A DNA stretch of 40,522 bases from NCBI RefSeq assembly GCF_020832045.1, contig NZ_JAFIFK010000029.1, forward strand, positions 1 through 40,522. The letters are read 5' to 3'. The notes under the pieces were generated by a model. That model did no database searches. It was not told the origin of the DNA and saw only the letters and a program-made list of their open reading frames with translations. This DNA is from Halomonas sp. Its GTDB lineage: Bacteria > Pseudomonadota > Gammaproteobacteria > Pseudomonadales > Halomonadaceae. Positions 1 through 8,539 of this stretch are shown in pieces. The stretch's first letter is position 1; each line of letters begins with the position of its first letter. The translations under genes and the position numbers were made by a program.

Positions 1-198
1 CTTGTGGGCGCGCTGGCCGGAAGGCTGACCGGACTGCGGGTCGGTGGGCACGGTCACGACGTGCTTGAACTCCTGGACCAGCATCTCGTCTTCGTGGCCT
101 TCCACGTAGATGTTGCCCACGGAATCCGGAGTGAAGGCACCCGCGGTGATGTTGCCCTGAGTTTGGCCTTCGATGCTGATATAGCAGGGAGTCGGCAT
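1..198 (-). CDS. hcp: Hcp, type VI secretion tube protein (N-terminal 66 residues, gene cut by window edge)
   Basis: Hcp forms stacked hexameric rings that make the inner tube of the type VI secretion system and is itself secreted. The visible 66 residues begin MPTPCYISIEGQTQGNI and continue through GNIYVEGHEDEML to VPTDPQSGQPSGQ, which is the classical Hcp N-terminus found in many gammaproteobacteria. The rest of the roughly 170-residue family length lies beyond base 1. The start is fixed by an AAGGAG ribosome site about seven bases upstream. No other T6SS gene is visible, so this could be an isolated hcp copy or the edge of a cluster. Regulation: a -24/-12 type sigma-54 promoter and three upstream palindromes lie in the region between this gene and dksA2. 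Family assignment is by recognition of the conserved N-terminal sequence and is very likely right. Confidence 0.93.
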   Translation of the reverse strand, partial: MPTPCYISIEGQTQGNITAGAFTPDSVGNIYVEGHEDEMLVQEFKHVVTVPTDPQSGQPSGQRAHK

Positions 199-250
199 GG
201 TCTGCTCCTTGACGATGTGAATGTATGTCCCCGATGGACGCTATTGAAAG

Positions 251-266
251 AGCAGAAAGCGTGCCT
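251..266 (-). promoter_or_regulatory. Sigma-54 (-24/-12) promoter of hcp
   Basis: On the minus strand the sequence AGGCACGCTTTCTGCT matches the RpoN consensus TGGCACG-N4-TTGCW at the invariant GG (265-264) and GC (253-252). The 12-base GG-to-GC periodicity is correct. Transcription would start near 240, leaving a leader of about 42 bases before the hcp ATG. Sigma-54 control of hcp operons by VasH-type activators is known in Vibrio and other T6SS carriers, so the context fits. The assignment is from sequence only. Confidence 0.7.
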
Positions 267-330
267 AAGTGACTTCAATCTTTATTCATCAATGGTTTAA
301 CGAATTTTTCTTGCAGTGTGATTAAGAATG

Positions 331-392
331 CTTAGGCAAGAAGTTGCCCAGGGCGAGCAAGAAGTTGCCCAGCGGGCAAGATCTTGCCTAAG
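331..392. repeat. Three phased palindromes, probable upstream activator sites for hcp
   Basis: Three related 14-bp dyads, GGCAAGAAGTTGCC (335-348), AGCAAGAAGTTGCC (356-369) and the perfect palindrome GGCAAGATCTTGCC (375-388), lie with centres 21 and 19 bp apart, about two helical turns. The outer flanks also form an 11-bp inverted repeat (CTTAGGCAAGA at 331-341 and TCTTGCCTAAG at 382-392). The array sits about 100-140 bp upstream of the predicted sigma-54 start of hcp, the usual place for enhancer-binding-protein sites. A partial copy, TGCCTAAG, overlaps the -24 element near 262-269. The alternative is regulation of dksA2 on the other side, but that gene has its own Zur-type box. Confidence 0.6.
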
Positions 393-448
393 CGACATTC
401 GCTCCGACGCGCTGGTCAATGAGAGGTAAGCTTGCTACATGACATTAA

Positions 449-463
449 TGTTATGTTATAACG
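449..463 (+). promoter_or_regulatory. Zur-type operator upstream of dksA2-zigA
   Basis: TGTTATGTTATAACG matches 12 of 14 informative positions of the gammaproteobacterial Zur operator TGTTATA-N-TATAACA. It contains a -10-like TATAAC at 457-462 and ends 24 bases before the dksA2 ATG, so a bound zinc-loaded Zur would block transcription. Three further boxes of the same form occur in this window. Confidence 0.8.
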
Positions 464-487
464 TTTATCTTTCAGGAGAGGATATCC

Positions 488-916
488 ATGCAGGTCGATC
501 CCGAGGCGCAGCGGCTGCTGGCCATGCCCGAAGCGGCATATATGAACGAAGAACAGCTGACGTTCTTTCAGCACCGGCTCCAAACCGAGCAGTTGGAGGT
601 CGAAACGCATCTGGAGGAGGTGCGCAAGGCCATTGCCGACAATGAACGCAGCGGCGACGACCTCGACCGAGCGGCGGTGGAGGAGGAGGTGAGGTTGCTG
701 TTGCGCCAGGCCGATCGTGAGACTCGCCTGTTACGCAAGATTCGCCAAGCCCTGCGGCGCATTGAGGAAGGGGACTATGGCTACTGCGCGGAAACTGGCC
801 AGCCCATAGGCCTGGGACGGCTGTTATTGAGGCCGACAGCCGAGCTGTGCCTGGAGGCCAAGGAACGCCAGGAGAAGCTCGAACACCACTACAGCAAACA
901 GCGAGGAGACTCGTAA
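488..916 (+). CDS. dksA2: DksA2, zinc-independent DksA paralogue
   Basis: A 142-residue DksA/TraR-family protein that binds the secondary channel of RNA polymerase and would support the stringent response when zinc is scarce. Two long helices form the predicted coiled coil, with the tip motif DxxDxA at D57, D60 and A62. The C-terminal finger reads CxxT (C100-T103), then 17 residues, then CxxA (C121-A124), so two of the four zinc-binding cysteines of canonical DksA are replaced. This is the pattern known for Pseudomonas aeruginosa DksA2, which works without zinc and is Zur-repressed. The start is set by AGGAG upstream of 488 and lies just after a Zur-type box. The stop overlaps the next ATG (TAATG), giving translational coupling to the zigA-like gene. 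The assignment is firm; the functional role rests on the Pseudomonas precedent. Confidence 0.93.
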   Translation: MQVDPEAQRLLAMPEAAYMNEEQLTFFQHRLQTEQLEVETHLEEVRKAIADNERSGDDLDRAAVEEEVRLLLRQADRETRLLRKIRQALRRIEEGDYGYCAETGQPIGLGRLLLRPTAELCLEAKERQEKLEHHYSKQRGDS

Positions 917-2133
917 TGACCAACAAGATCTTGCCCGTGACCGTGCTTTCAGGATTTCTCGGGGCAGGGAAGACGACTCTGCTCAACCATATACTGGCCA
1001 ATCGGGATGGCCGCCGTGTGGCGGTGATCGTCAACGACATGAGCGAGGTCAACATCGATGCGGCCCTGGTGAGAGGCGGCCCCGGAGGCGGCAATGATGA
1101 AGTGGCGCTCAACCGGGCCGAGGAGCGGCTGGTCGAGATGAGCAATGGCTGTATCTGCTGCACGCTGCGTGAGGACTTGCTGATAGAGGTGAGCCGGCTC
1201 GCCCGCGAGGGGCGCTTCGATTATCTGGTGATCGAATCCACCGGAATCTCGGAACCGCTACCGGTGGCGGAGACCTTTACCTTCGAGGATGAGCAGGGGC
1301 AGAGCCTTTCCCAGGTTGCGCGGTTGGATACCCTGGTGACGGTGGTTGATGGTGCCAACTTCCTGACCCAGTATCATGAGGCGCAATCGCTGGCCGAGGC
1401 GGGCGAGAGCCTGGGCGAAGAGGATGAGCGCAACGTCGCCGACCTGCTGGTGGATCAGATCGAGTTCTGTGACGTGCTGCTTATCAGTAAAGCCGACTTG
1501 ATCGACGAGGCGCAGCTAGAGGAGCTTATGGCGGTGCTTCGCTCGCTCAATCCCGATGCGGAGCTGATACCCATGGCCCATGGTCAGGTGTCACTCGACA
1601 AGGTGCTCGACACCGGTCGTTTCAGCTTCGAGCGGGCTCAGCTCGCTCCTGGCTGGCTCAAGGAGCTGCGCGGCGAGCATGTGCCGGAAACCCAAGAGTA
1701 TGGCATCTCGAGCTTCGTTTACCGGGCCAGGCGACCCTTCCATCCTGAGAAGTTTCACACCCTGTTGCACGGCGACTGGTTTGGCGGCAAGCTACTGCGC
1801 TCGAAGGGGTTCTTCTGGCTGGCCACGCGGCCGCAGTTCGCCGGCCAATGGAGCCAGGCGGGCGGTATTGCTCACTACGGCTTTGCCGGTATGTTCTGGA
1901 AGGCGGTGCCCGAGTCGCGCTGGCCCAGCGATCCGGAGTCGCGCGGCTACATCATGGAAAAATGGGAAGAGCCCTTCGGCGACATGCGCCAGGAGCTGGT
2001 CTTTATCGGCCAGAACCTTGACGAGTCGCGTATCCGCCAGGCGCTAGACGCATGCTTGCTTGACGATGCCGCAATGGCGGATGGTCATCAAGCTTGGGCT
2101 GAGCTGGCCGATCCGTTTCCTGCCTGGGAGTAG
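916..2133 (+). CDS. zigA: COG0523 (CobW/ZigA-type) zinc-starvation GTPase metallochaperone
   Basis: A 405-residue G3E-family P-loop GTPase thought to deliver zinc to client proteins during starvation. Visible motifs are the Walker [10 protein letters not shown] (13-21), the metal-binding GCICC (78-82, the CxCC motif), ESTG (107-110) and the guanine-specificity motif SKAD (191-194). The CobW C-terminal domain follows from roughly 285. The ATG overlaps the dksA2 stop, which excludes the longer in-frame upstream start. The Zur-type box before dksA2 and the DksA2 neighbour argue for a ZigA-like zinc role and against cobalt or nitrile-hydratase functions of other COG0523 members. The Pseudomonas locus PA5535-PA5536 has the same pairing. 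The exact client protein cannot be read from sequence. Confidence 0.88.
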   Translation: MTNKILPVTVLSGFLGAGKTTLLNHILANRDGRRVAVIVNDMSEVNIDAALVRGGPGGGNDEVALNRAEERLVEMSNGCICCTLREDLLIEVSRLAREGRFDYLVIESTGISEPLPVAETFTFEDEQGQSLSQVARLDTLVTVVDGANFLTQYHEAQSLAEAGESLGEEDERNVADLLVDQIEFCDVLLISKADLIDEAQLEELMAVLRSLNPDAELIPMAHGQVSLDKVLDTGRFSFERAQLAPGWLKELRGEHVPETQEYGISSFVYRARRPFHPEKFHTLLHGDWFGGKLLRSKGFFWLATRPQFAGQWSQAGGIAHYGFAGMFWKAVPESRWPSDPESRGYIMEKWEEPFGDMRQELVFIGQNLDESRIRQALDACLLDDAAMADGHQAWAELADPFPAWE

Positions 2134-2328
2134 CTCGACGGAAACGAAAAGATAGCGGACTGTTATTCCAGTTGATTAATAAACGTAATTTTAATGGAAG
2201 AAGCCGGTATATCTGCAAAAAAACCCCTTATTCCAGCTGTAAAGCGTTTCGTTAATAGCCATACTGGGGCAAGGTCCGCTTCAGAATCGGGCCACAGGGG
2301 AATCACAAGGGAACCAGAGGTCTTCGTC

Positions 2329-3636
2329 ATGCGCTCCTACAACCGACCTAATTTCGGTGTGGCCGTCTTCTTTTTGCTCTTCATTCAGCTGTTGGTGATC
2401 AGTTCCGCGCAGGCAAACCCTCGCTATGCAGCCATTGTCATCGATGTCGAGAGCGGTGACGTGCTGCATGCGGCCAATCCCGACGCCACTCGGTATCCCG
2501 CCTCGCTGACCAAGATGATGACGTTGTACATGCTGTTCGAAGCGCTGGAGAACGGCACCATGCGTTTGAATCAGCCGTTGCCGGTATCGTCCCATGCCGC
2601 TTCGATGCCCGCCTCGAAGCTTTGGCTGGCAGCGGGTGGCTCCATAACGGTAGAGGAAGCCATCAAGGCCTTGGTGGTGCGCTCCGCCAACGATGTTGCC
2701 GTGGTGGTGGCCGAGGCGCTGGGCGGTACGGAAGCCAGTTTCGGGCGCATGATGACCCAGCGTGCTCATGAACTGGGTATGCCCAGTACCGTGTTCCGCA
2801 ACGCATCGGGCCTGCCCGATAACGCCCAGGTCACCACGGCCCGCGACATGGCCACGCTGTCGATCCGGGTGATGCAGGATTTCCCCCAGTACTACCACTA
2901 CTTCTCCACGCAGAGCTTCACCTACCGTGGCACCACACATACCAGCCACAACCGCCTGGTGCGTAACTACGCCGGGGCCGATGGTCTCAAGACCGGTTTC
3001 ATACGCGCTTCAGGCTTCAACGTGGCGACCTCGGCGATTCGCAACAATCGGCGTATCGTATCGGTGGTGATGGGGGGCTTTACCGCCGCCTCGCGGGACA
3101 CTCACATGGCTGACCTGCTCGACCGGGGCTTTGCCCGGCTGTCGATGCTGCAACGTGGTGACTGGATAGCGCAGGCCGACGTGCTGGGCGACAGCATGGA
3201 CCTGCCCGCTAGCCCCCCCGCATCTGCTCAGCAGCTTGCCGCGGCCCCCGAGGCCGTCGCCCAGCCGTCCGTTTCGGAAAGCGAACGCCGGATCTCGTTC
3301 CAGTCTGAAATGGGGGTCGAGATGGGCTCCGCGGATGATCCCATTCGCGCCTTGATCGCCCAGGCGGATACGCCGCGGACATCAACGGCCAGGGGTAACT
3401 GGGCCGTTCAGGTCGGTGCGTTCAACAATCCGGATCAGGCACGTCACCTGGCGACGCGAGCCGCCGACCAACTTGCCAACATGATGCGTGACGTACGTGT
3501 CTCGGTAGCGGAGTCGGAGGGTGAGCAGCGTATCTTCCGCGCCCGGCTGGTCGATCTCCAGGAGAACGACGCACACTCGGCCTGTAACAGCCTGCGTGCC
3601 CAGGGCATGGATTGCATGGTAGTGGCCCACTACTGA
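2329..3636 (+). CDS. D-alanyl-D-alanine carboxypeptidase with C-terminal SPOR domain
   Basis: A 435-residue periplasmic penicillin-binding protein (peptidase S11) that trims the terminal D-Ala of peptidoglycan stem peptides. A signal peptide (about 1-29, cleaved after AQA) precedes the catalytic domain. The catalytic triad motifs are SLTK (S59, K62), SAN (119-121) and KTG (221-223). After a proline- and alanine-rich linker, residues from about 358 to the end form a SPOR domain (GNWAVQVGAF...), which binds denuded septal glycan, so the enzyme may act at the division site. Start at 2329 is chosen because it gives a clean signal peptide, with AGAGG upstream; a longer in-frame start at 2194 would bury it. 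The upstream 195 bases are AT-rich and contain the short repeat TTATTCCAG at 2162 and 2229, probably the promoter region. The gene ends at a strong hairpin. Confidence 0.9.
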   Translation: MRSYNRPNFGVAVFFLLFIQLLVISSAQANPRYAAIVIDVESGDVLHAANPDATRYPASLTKMMTLYMLFEALENGTMRLNQPLPVSSHAASMPASKLWLAAGGSITVEEAIKALVVRSANDVAVVVAEALGGTEASFGRMMTQRAHELGMPSTVFRNASGLPDNAQVTTARDMATLSIRVMQDFPQYYHYFSTQSFTYRGTTHTSHNRLVRNYAGADGLKTGFIRASGFNVATSAIRNNRRIVSVVMGGFTAASRDTHMADLLDRGFARLSMLQRGDWIAQADVLGDSMDLPASPPASAQQLAAAPEAVAQPSVSESERRISFQSEMGVEMGSADDPIRALIAQADTPRTSTARGNWAVQVGAFNNPDQARHLATRAADQLANMMRDVRVSVAESEGEQRIFRARLVDLQENDAHSACNSLRAQGMDCMVVAHY

Positions 3637-3661
3637 GCCGTAGCTGCCTATGACCAAGTTC

Positions 3662-3689
3662 CTGACGCCCCGCCCATGCGGGGCGTCAG
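3662..3689. terminator. Hairpin between the carboxypeptidase gene and the Nik/Cnt-type operon
   Basis: An 11-bp perfect stem, CTGACGCCCCG (3662-3672) and CGGGGCGTCAG (3679-3689), with a six-base loop lies between two convergent genes. There is only a weak T-tract after it on the plus strand. It probably ends transcription from both sides. Confidence 0.65.
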
Positions 3690-3721
3690 TCGTTTGAGCC
3701 TTCTCCGCCTGTCTGGACGGT

Positions 3722-5158
3722 TCAGGCCATGGCTGTGTCGAGTTCGCGTCCTGTCAGGCTCGACGTGCCGTCCAGGGAAATACGCTTGTCGCAGATACGC
3801 TCGACCAGCGCGGGGTCGTGACTCACCAGCATTACCCCACAATGACGCTCACGGGCCAGCTCCACCAGTAGTTCGAGGGTCTGTCGCTGGGTGATGGGAT
3901 CGAGACGTGATGTCGGTTCGTCGGCGAACAGGAAGCACGGCTCGAGCAGCAGCACGCGCAGGATGGCGAAGCGCTGCAGCTCCCCGCCCGAGATTTCACC
4001 GGGGCGCCGAGTTAGCAGCCTCTCGTCGAGGCCCAGGCGCATCATCAGAGGAAGGATCTTGGCACGGTCCAGGCGGTGACGACGTATCAGGTCGTCGAGC
4101 AGGCGGGAGAGTCGCCAGTGGGGCGAGAATGCCGCCGGTGGGTCCTGATAGAGCTTCTGGAAACCGAGAGGATGCCCCGTGGCTCGCTGGACATGGCCGG
4201 CGTCGCTGGAGGTTATGCCCAGCAGCATGTCCCCGAGGGTGCTCTTGCCGCAGCCGGAAGGGCCGACAACACCGACGATCTCACCTGGGCTGACCGTCAG
4301 CGACAGGTCGCGGAACAGCTCACGCCCGCCACGAGTCTTGGCCAGACCGTCGGCGTTCACTACCGGTGCCTGCTGCTCGCCCAGCGGCTGCGGTCGCGGC
4401 CAACGGCTGGGCTCGGCAGCCAGCAGTCGCTGGCCGTACTCGCTCTGAGGGTGAGTGAGCACTTGCTGGGCCGGGCCGCGCTCTACCACCTGGCCCTGAC
4501 GCAGGATGACCACCTCGCCACCCAGCCGACGAGCCACGTCGATGTCGTGGGTGATGGTGAGCAAGGCCCCGGCCGCCTCGGGAGTGCGGGCCAGCAGCTC
4601 TACTACCGCGTCGCGCCGTGGTGCATCGAGCCCCTTGGTGGGTTCGTCGGCAATTACGATGGGCGCGCCGCCGGCACTGGCGGCGGCAAAGGCCACCCGC
4701 TGTGCCATGCCGCCGGAGAGTTCGCCGGGGAGCTTTGTACCCGCCTCGGCCAGGCCGAGTTCGCCCAGGTCGGCCCAGGCTGCGTACATGGCGTCGCGCC
4801 GCCCGCGACCGGCAACGTGGCGATGGCTCTCGGCGACCTGGTGAACGGCACGCATGGTAGGGTCCAGCGCATGCCAGGGTTCCTGGGGCAGCAGCGCTAG
4901 GCGGTGGCCCCACAGTGCGCGACGTGACGCGTTGTCGGCGGCATCGAAGCGCTCGCCATCGATGACGAGTCGTCCCTCTGCCCTCAGGCCTTTGGGCAGC
5001 GTACCCATGATGGCTTGGGCGATCAGACTTTTGCCCGAGCCGGTTTCGCCGAGCAGGGTCAGGCGGTCGCCGGGTCCCAGCAAGTAGGAGAATGGCGCGA
5101 TCGTGACTCCCTCGCCCTGGATCGCGATACCCTCGGCCAGAAGTAAGTGCGTACTCAT
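3722..5158 (-). CDS. Fused double ATPase of an Opp/Nik/Cnt-family ABC importer
   Basis: A 478-residue cytoplasmic protein containing two complete ABC ATPase modules, equivalent to a fusion of NikD and NikE (or OppD and OppF). Module one has Walker A GETGSGKS (37-44), signature LSGG (147-150) and Walker B with DEPTKGLD (171-178). Module two has Walker A GPSGCGKST (299-307), signature ISGGE (about 389-393) and FADEPTSRLD (about 411-420). It drives the two permeases encoded just upstream. Its ATG overlaps the permease stop by four bases (ATGA), which rules out the longer upstream start. It is the last gene of the operon beginning with DUF1826 or the binding-protein gene. The substrate cannot be read from the ATPase; context suggests a zinc complex. 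Confidence 0.88.
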   Translation of the reverse strand: MSTHLLLAEGIAIQGEGVTIAPFSYLLGPGDRLTLLGETGSGKSLIAQAIMGTLPKGLRAEGRLVIDGERFDAADNASRRALWGHRLALLPQEPWHALDPTMRAVHQVAESHRHVAGRGRRDAMYAAWADLGELGLAEAGTKLPGELSGGMAQRVAFAAASAGGAPIVIADEPTKGLDAPRRDAVVELLARTPEAAGALLTITHDIDVARRLGGEVVILRQGQVVERGPAQQVLTHPQSEYGQRLLAAEPSRWPRPQPLGEQQAPVVNADGLAKTRGGRELFRDLSLTVSPGEIVGVVGPSGCGKSTLGDMLLGITSSDAGHVQRATGHPLGFQKLYQDPPAAFSPHWRLSRLLDDLIRRHRLDRAKILPLMMRLGLDERLLTRRPGEISGGELQRFAILRVLLLEPCFLFADEPTSRLDPITQRQTLELLVELARERHCGVMLVSHDPALVERICDKRISLDGTSSLTGRELDTAMA

Positions 5159-5979
5159 CTTGGATCCCTTCCGGCCAGCAGGTTCAGGCTCAATACCAGC
5201 ACGAACAGCACCACGATGGGCTGGGCCATGGCCCAGGGCGCCTCGTGGTAGTAGGGCAGCAGCTCGATCATCATCAGCCCCAACTCGGCGGTGGGAGGAC
5301 GCAGCCCGACGCTGACGAAGCCCAGCGCGGCCATGGCGAGTATCGCACTGGCGGCACCAAAAGCAGCCAGTGTGAGCACCTGCGGTGCCAGCTCCGGCCA
5401 TAGATGCCGGCGGAAAAGATAGAGCGGGCCGAAGCCGAGCAGGCGGCTCGCCTCGAGCTGCGGTGAGGTGACCAGCACGCGGGTGCGGGCCCGTACCACG
5501 CGGAAGTACTCGATCCAAAGTACCAGTGAGATGCCCACGTACAGCGCCCAGAAGTTGCCCGGGGCGATGGCGACCAGTAACAGCACCAGCAGCAGGCCGG
5601 GCAGGGCCAGACAGGCATCGGCCAGGCTGCCCAGTACGCGGTCGAGCCAACCGCCGCGCCAGCCGGCGATCACGCCGAGGAGCACCCCCGGCACGGCGGC
5701 CGTGGTCACGCTGAGCAATGCCATTCCCAGCGAGAGCTGCACGGCGGCTGCCAGCCGGGCCAATAGGCTACGGCCCAAGTGATCGGTGCCGAGCGGTTCG
5801 GCAAGCGACGGCAGCTGCAGGATGCGGGTGAGCTGCTGACGTGCTGGGTCGGCATCGAAGAGCCAAGGCACCAGCCAGGCGAAGGCGAGCAGCAAGGCTA
5901 GCAGCGTGGCGCCAAGGCGCTGACGGCCATTCAGGGCAGGCAGCCGGCGGCGAGCGGGATGAAGCGTCAAGGTACTCAT
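5155..5979 (-). CDS. Opp/Nik-family ABC permease, DppC/NikC-type
   Basis: A 274-residue inner-membrane permease of the binding-protein-dependent type (BPD_transp_1). An N-terminal segment with one helix (about 25-45) is followed by a periplasmic loop and five or so further helices. The DppC/NikC-type features are present, including the GTDHLGRSLLARL stretch near residue 64 and an EAA-like cytoplasmic loop around VTSPQLEASRLLGFGP. Both ends overlap neighbours by four bases (ATGA), so the start and the operon order are secure. It pairs with the next-upstream permease to form the translocation pore. Confidence 0.88.
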   Translation of the reverse strand: MSTLTLHPARRRLPALNGRQRLGATLLALLLAFAWLVPWLFDADPARQQLTRILQLPSLAEPLGTDHLGRSLLARLAAAVQLSLGMALLSVTTAAVPGVLLGVIAGWRGGWLDRVLGSLADACLALPGLLLVLLLVAIAPGNFWALYVGISLVLWIEYFRVVRARTRVLVTSPQLEASRLLGFGPLYLFRRHLWPELAPQVLTLAAFGAASAILAMAALGFVSVGLRPPTAELGLMMIELLPYYHEAPWAMAQPIVVLFVLVLSLNLLAGRDPR

Positions 5980-6971
5980 GCGCTGCGCCTTCTGGGGTCG
6001 AGCCAGTGGCAGATCAGGTCTACCACCGTGTTGAGGGCGACGAACATCAGCCCCATCACCAGCGCGGTGCCCTGGATCATCGGTACGTCACGAGCGACGA
6101 TGGCGTGCACCAGGGCGTGGCCGATGCCGGGCCAGGCGAACAACGTCTCGACCACTACCACACCTTCGATCAGATAGACGAACTGCACGCCAAGGTAGGC
6201 GACGACCGGTACCGCGGCATTGCGCAGGCCGTGGCGCAGGAAGCTGAGGCGCTCGCCAAGGCCCTTGGTACGCGAGAAGGCGTAGTAGGCCGACTGCGAG
6301 ACGTCGGCCATGGCGTTGCGCGCCACCCGGCTGGAAATGGCCGCCAGGGCCAGCGCCAGGGTCAGCGCCGGCAGCACGCCGTGAGCGGTGCGGCCGTGGC
6401 CGGCGGCGGGTAGCCAGCCTAGCGACACCGAGAAGATCAGGATCAGCAGCAGGCCCACGGCAAAGGGGGGCAAGGCGCGCAGCACGCTGGCCGCCACTTC
6501 GCTGACCCGATCCAGCCAGCCATTGGGCTTGAGCCCGGCGATCAGTCCCAGCGGTGGGCCCAGCAGCAGCGAGAGCAGTACGGCCATCGCCGCCAGCCCC
6601 AGGGAGTGACCGAGTTGGTGCCAGAGTTCATGTACCACAGGCTGGCCACTGACCAGCGAGCGGCCCAGATCGAACTGCACCAGGTCCCACAGCCAGCCTA
6701 TGTAGGCGGTCAGCGCCGGCTGGTCCAGCGCCAGCTCGGCACGCACCGCCTCGGCGGCACGGGTATTGACCATGTCGTGACCGTAGCGGCCGGCGGCGAT
6801 GCGGTAGGCCATGTCACCGGGCAGCGAGCGGGTCAGCACGAAGGTCAGCGTGCCGACCATCCACGCCACCAGGCCGGCCTGAAACAGCCGTTGCAGCAGC
6901 AGGCCACCCAGGCCCTTAGCCCTATGAGAGGCCCAGCGCGGGGTCGTCCGTGAGGCCAACGCAGCCCTCAT
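5976..6971 (-). CDS. Opp/Nik-family ABC permease, DppB/NikB-type
   Basis: A 331-residue inner-membrane permease. It has the DppB/NikB arrangement: an N-terminal helix containing LTFVLTRSLPGDMA, a periplasmic loop with LALDQPALTAYIGWLWDLV, then LGRSL and five further helices. An EAA-like loop, YAFSRTKGLGE, lies near residue 240. I chose the ATG at 6971 because it makes the same four-base ATGA overlap with the binding-protein stop as seen at the other junctions. An ATG at 6980 is also in frame and would add three residues. Partner permease and ATPase follow directly. Confidence 0.87.
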   Translation of the reverse strand: MRAALASRTTPRWASHRAKGLGGLLLQRLFQAGLVAWMVGTLTFVLTRSLPGDMAYRIAAGRYGHDMVNTRAAEAVRAELALDQPALTAYIGWLWDLVQFDLGRSLVSGQPVVHELWHQLGHSLGLAAMAVLLSLLLGPPLGLIAGLKPNGWLDRVSEVAASVLRALPPFAVGLLLILIFSVSLGWLPAAGHGRTAHGVLPALTLALALAAISSRVARNAMADVSQSAYYAFSRTKGLGERLSFLRHGLRNAAVPVVAYLGVQFVYLIEGVVVVETLFAWPGIGHALVHAIVARDVPMIQGTALVMGLMFVALNTVVDLICHWLDPRRRSA

Positions 6972-8494
6972 TCGCTCCACCTCAGCGCGTCGATGCGGTA
7001 GCTGCGCTCAAGCGGATCGATGGAGAAGCCTTCCAGCTCGGCGTTGACCGCTGCGGTCTGCTGGTACCAGGCCACGGGCACGACCGGCATGGCCTCGTTG
7101 AGGCGTCGCGCGACCTGCTCCGCCAGCTCGGTGCGGGCCTCGGGATCGGCTTCCTGGCGCAGGGTATCGAGCCAGGCAGCCAGATCATCATCGCGCCAGC
7201 CCATGGAGCCCCAGTCGCTGCCCATAGCCTCGGGGTCGGTGCCGAAGTCGTCGAGCAGGGTGCCGAGCGGGTCGGGCACCAGGCCGTAGTTGCGTGCCAT
7301 CAGGCCCAGCTCCAGGCTACCGTCCTGATGGCCGGAAGGGATCGCGCTGGCGTTGCCCACCGCGACCTCCAGCGCCACGCCGATCTCGCGCCATTGATCC
7401 TGCAGAGCGGTGGCCACCAGCGGCAGCTCGGGGCGGTCGGAAAAGGTTCGCATGGTCAGGCGGAAGGGCTTGCCGTCGCGCTCGAGCATGCCGCTGCCGT
7501 TGGCTTCCCAGCCTAGCTCGGCGAGCAGCTCGCGGGCGCGCTCCACGTTCCGCGCTTCGCTGGCGTCGAGACCCAAGTGCCAGGCCCCGAGGCTGGCCGG
7601 AAACAGCTCGGCGGCGGCGGCTTCAGGATCACGCAGCAGGCCGGCGGCGATGCCTTCACGGTCGATGGCCAGGCTAAGCGCCTGGCGGGCACGCTCGTCT
7701 TCGAGAAGCGGATGCGAGGCATTGACCTTGAAGACGATAGTGCGCGGCAGCGGCTCGGCATGCACCGTCAGGCGGTCATGGCGTGCCAGGCGTGCACGGC
7801 TGGCCGGATCGAGGGTGAACACCACATCGGCATCACCGCTTTCCGCCATCAGCGCACGGGTTTCGCCGCGGCCAACGGCCAGGTAGCTGGCGCTGCCGAT
7901 GGCGGGCGCCTCGCCCCAGAAGTCGTCGAAGCGCTCTACGTCGAGCCGTTGCGGAGGCGCCACGCTTGCCACCCGATAGGGGCCAGTTCCAATCACCTGG
8001 GTGACCCGCCCGTCGTCGTCATAGGAGTTCGGGGCGAGAATCAATGTAGTGGAATGGGCCAATAGGGCCGGTAGCGGGGCGAAGGGGCTCTCGAGCTCGA
8101 TCACCACCTCGTTGCCCTCGGCCTCAATGCTGGTGATGGGGGCCGAATCAAGAATCCCCGGCTTGGCCAGGGCATGCTGCAGGCTTGCGGTCGCCGCTTC
8201 CGCCGTTAGCGAACTGCCGTCGTGAAAGGTGATGTCATCGCGCAGTGTGAAACGCCAGGTCAGGCCGTCTTCACTGGGCTGCCAGGCCGCTGCCAGGCCG
8301 GGGGTGGGCCGGCCATCGGCATCGGTATCGACCAGCGTCTCGGCAACGCCCATACGGGCGAATACATAGCCCGAGGTCGATGGGTCGGCGCCGGTAATCT
8401 CCCAAGGGGCCACGACCGACAAAGGACGGTCGGCGGCTGCCGCTACGGGCAGCAGGGTCAGGCCAAGCAAAAGTGAGCGAAAACACGGTGTCAT
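6968..8494 (-). CDS. Periplasmic substrate-binding protein, NikA/CntA/peptide family (SBP_bac_5)
   Basis: A 508-residue exported receptor of ABC binding-protein cluster C. The signal peptide is about 1-21 (ends AAAAD). Family features include LAAAWQPSEDGLTWRFTLR with FHDGSS (about residues 68-95), IGTGPYRV (about 167) and the C-terminal SYRIDALRWSE. Members bind peptides, nickel-histidine, or nickel, cobalt and zinc complexed by opine metallophores such as staphylopine. The C-terminal organisation resembles NikA-like metal-chelate receptors more than OppA, but I cannot assign a ligand from sequence alone. The gene lies 45 bases after DUF1826 and upstream of both permeases and the ATPase, with no terminator visible in the gap, so it should share the Zur-type box promoter. 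Interpretation as a zinc-chelate receptor is inference. Confidence 0.85.
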   Translation of the reverse strand: MTPCFRSLLLGLTLLPVAAAADRPLSVVAPWEITGADPSTSGYVFARMGVAETLVDTDADGRPTPGLAAAWQPSEDGLTWRFTLRDDITFHDGSSLTAEAATASLQHALAKPGILDSAPITSIEAEGNEVVIELESPFAPLPALLAHSTTLILAPNSYDDDGRVTQVIGTGPYRVASVAPPQRLDVERFDDFWGEAPAIGSASYLAVGRGETRALMAESGDADVVFTLDPASRARLARHDRLTVHAEPLPRTIVFKVNASHPLLEDERARQALSLAIDREGIAAGLLRDPEAAAAELFPASLGAWHLGLDASEARNVERARELLAELGWEANGSGMLERDGKPFRLTMRTFSDRPELPLVATALQDQWREIGVALEVAVGNASAIPSGHQDGSLELGLMARNYGLVPDPLGTLLDDFGTDPEAMGSDWGSMGWRDDDLAAWLDTLRQEADPEARTELAEQVARRLNEAMPVVPVAWYQQTAAVNAELEGFSIDPLERSYRIDALRWSE

Positions 8495-8539
8495 CGATGA
8501 TGTCTTCCTTGAGGGTAAAAAACGAAAGATAGGCTGGGC

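Noticed and set aside
4..300. A 98-codon plus-strand ORF at the left edge
   Set aside because: It is antisense to hcp and runs over its promoter; the minus-strand Hcp sequence is unmistakable.
2194..2328. A 45-residue N-terminal extension of the D,D-carboxypeptidase
   Set aside because: It would place charged residues before a clean signal peptide, and the region is AT-rich and promoter-like.
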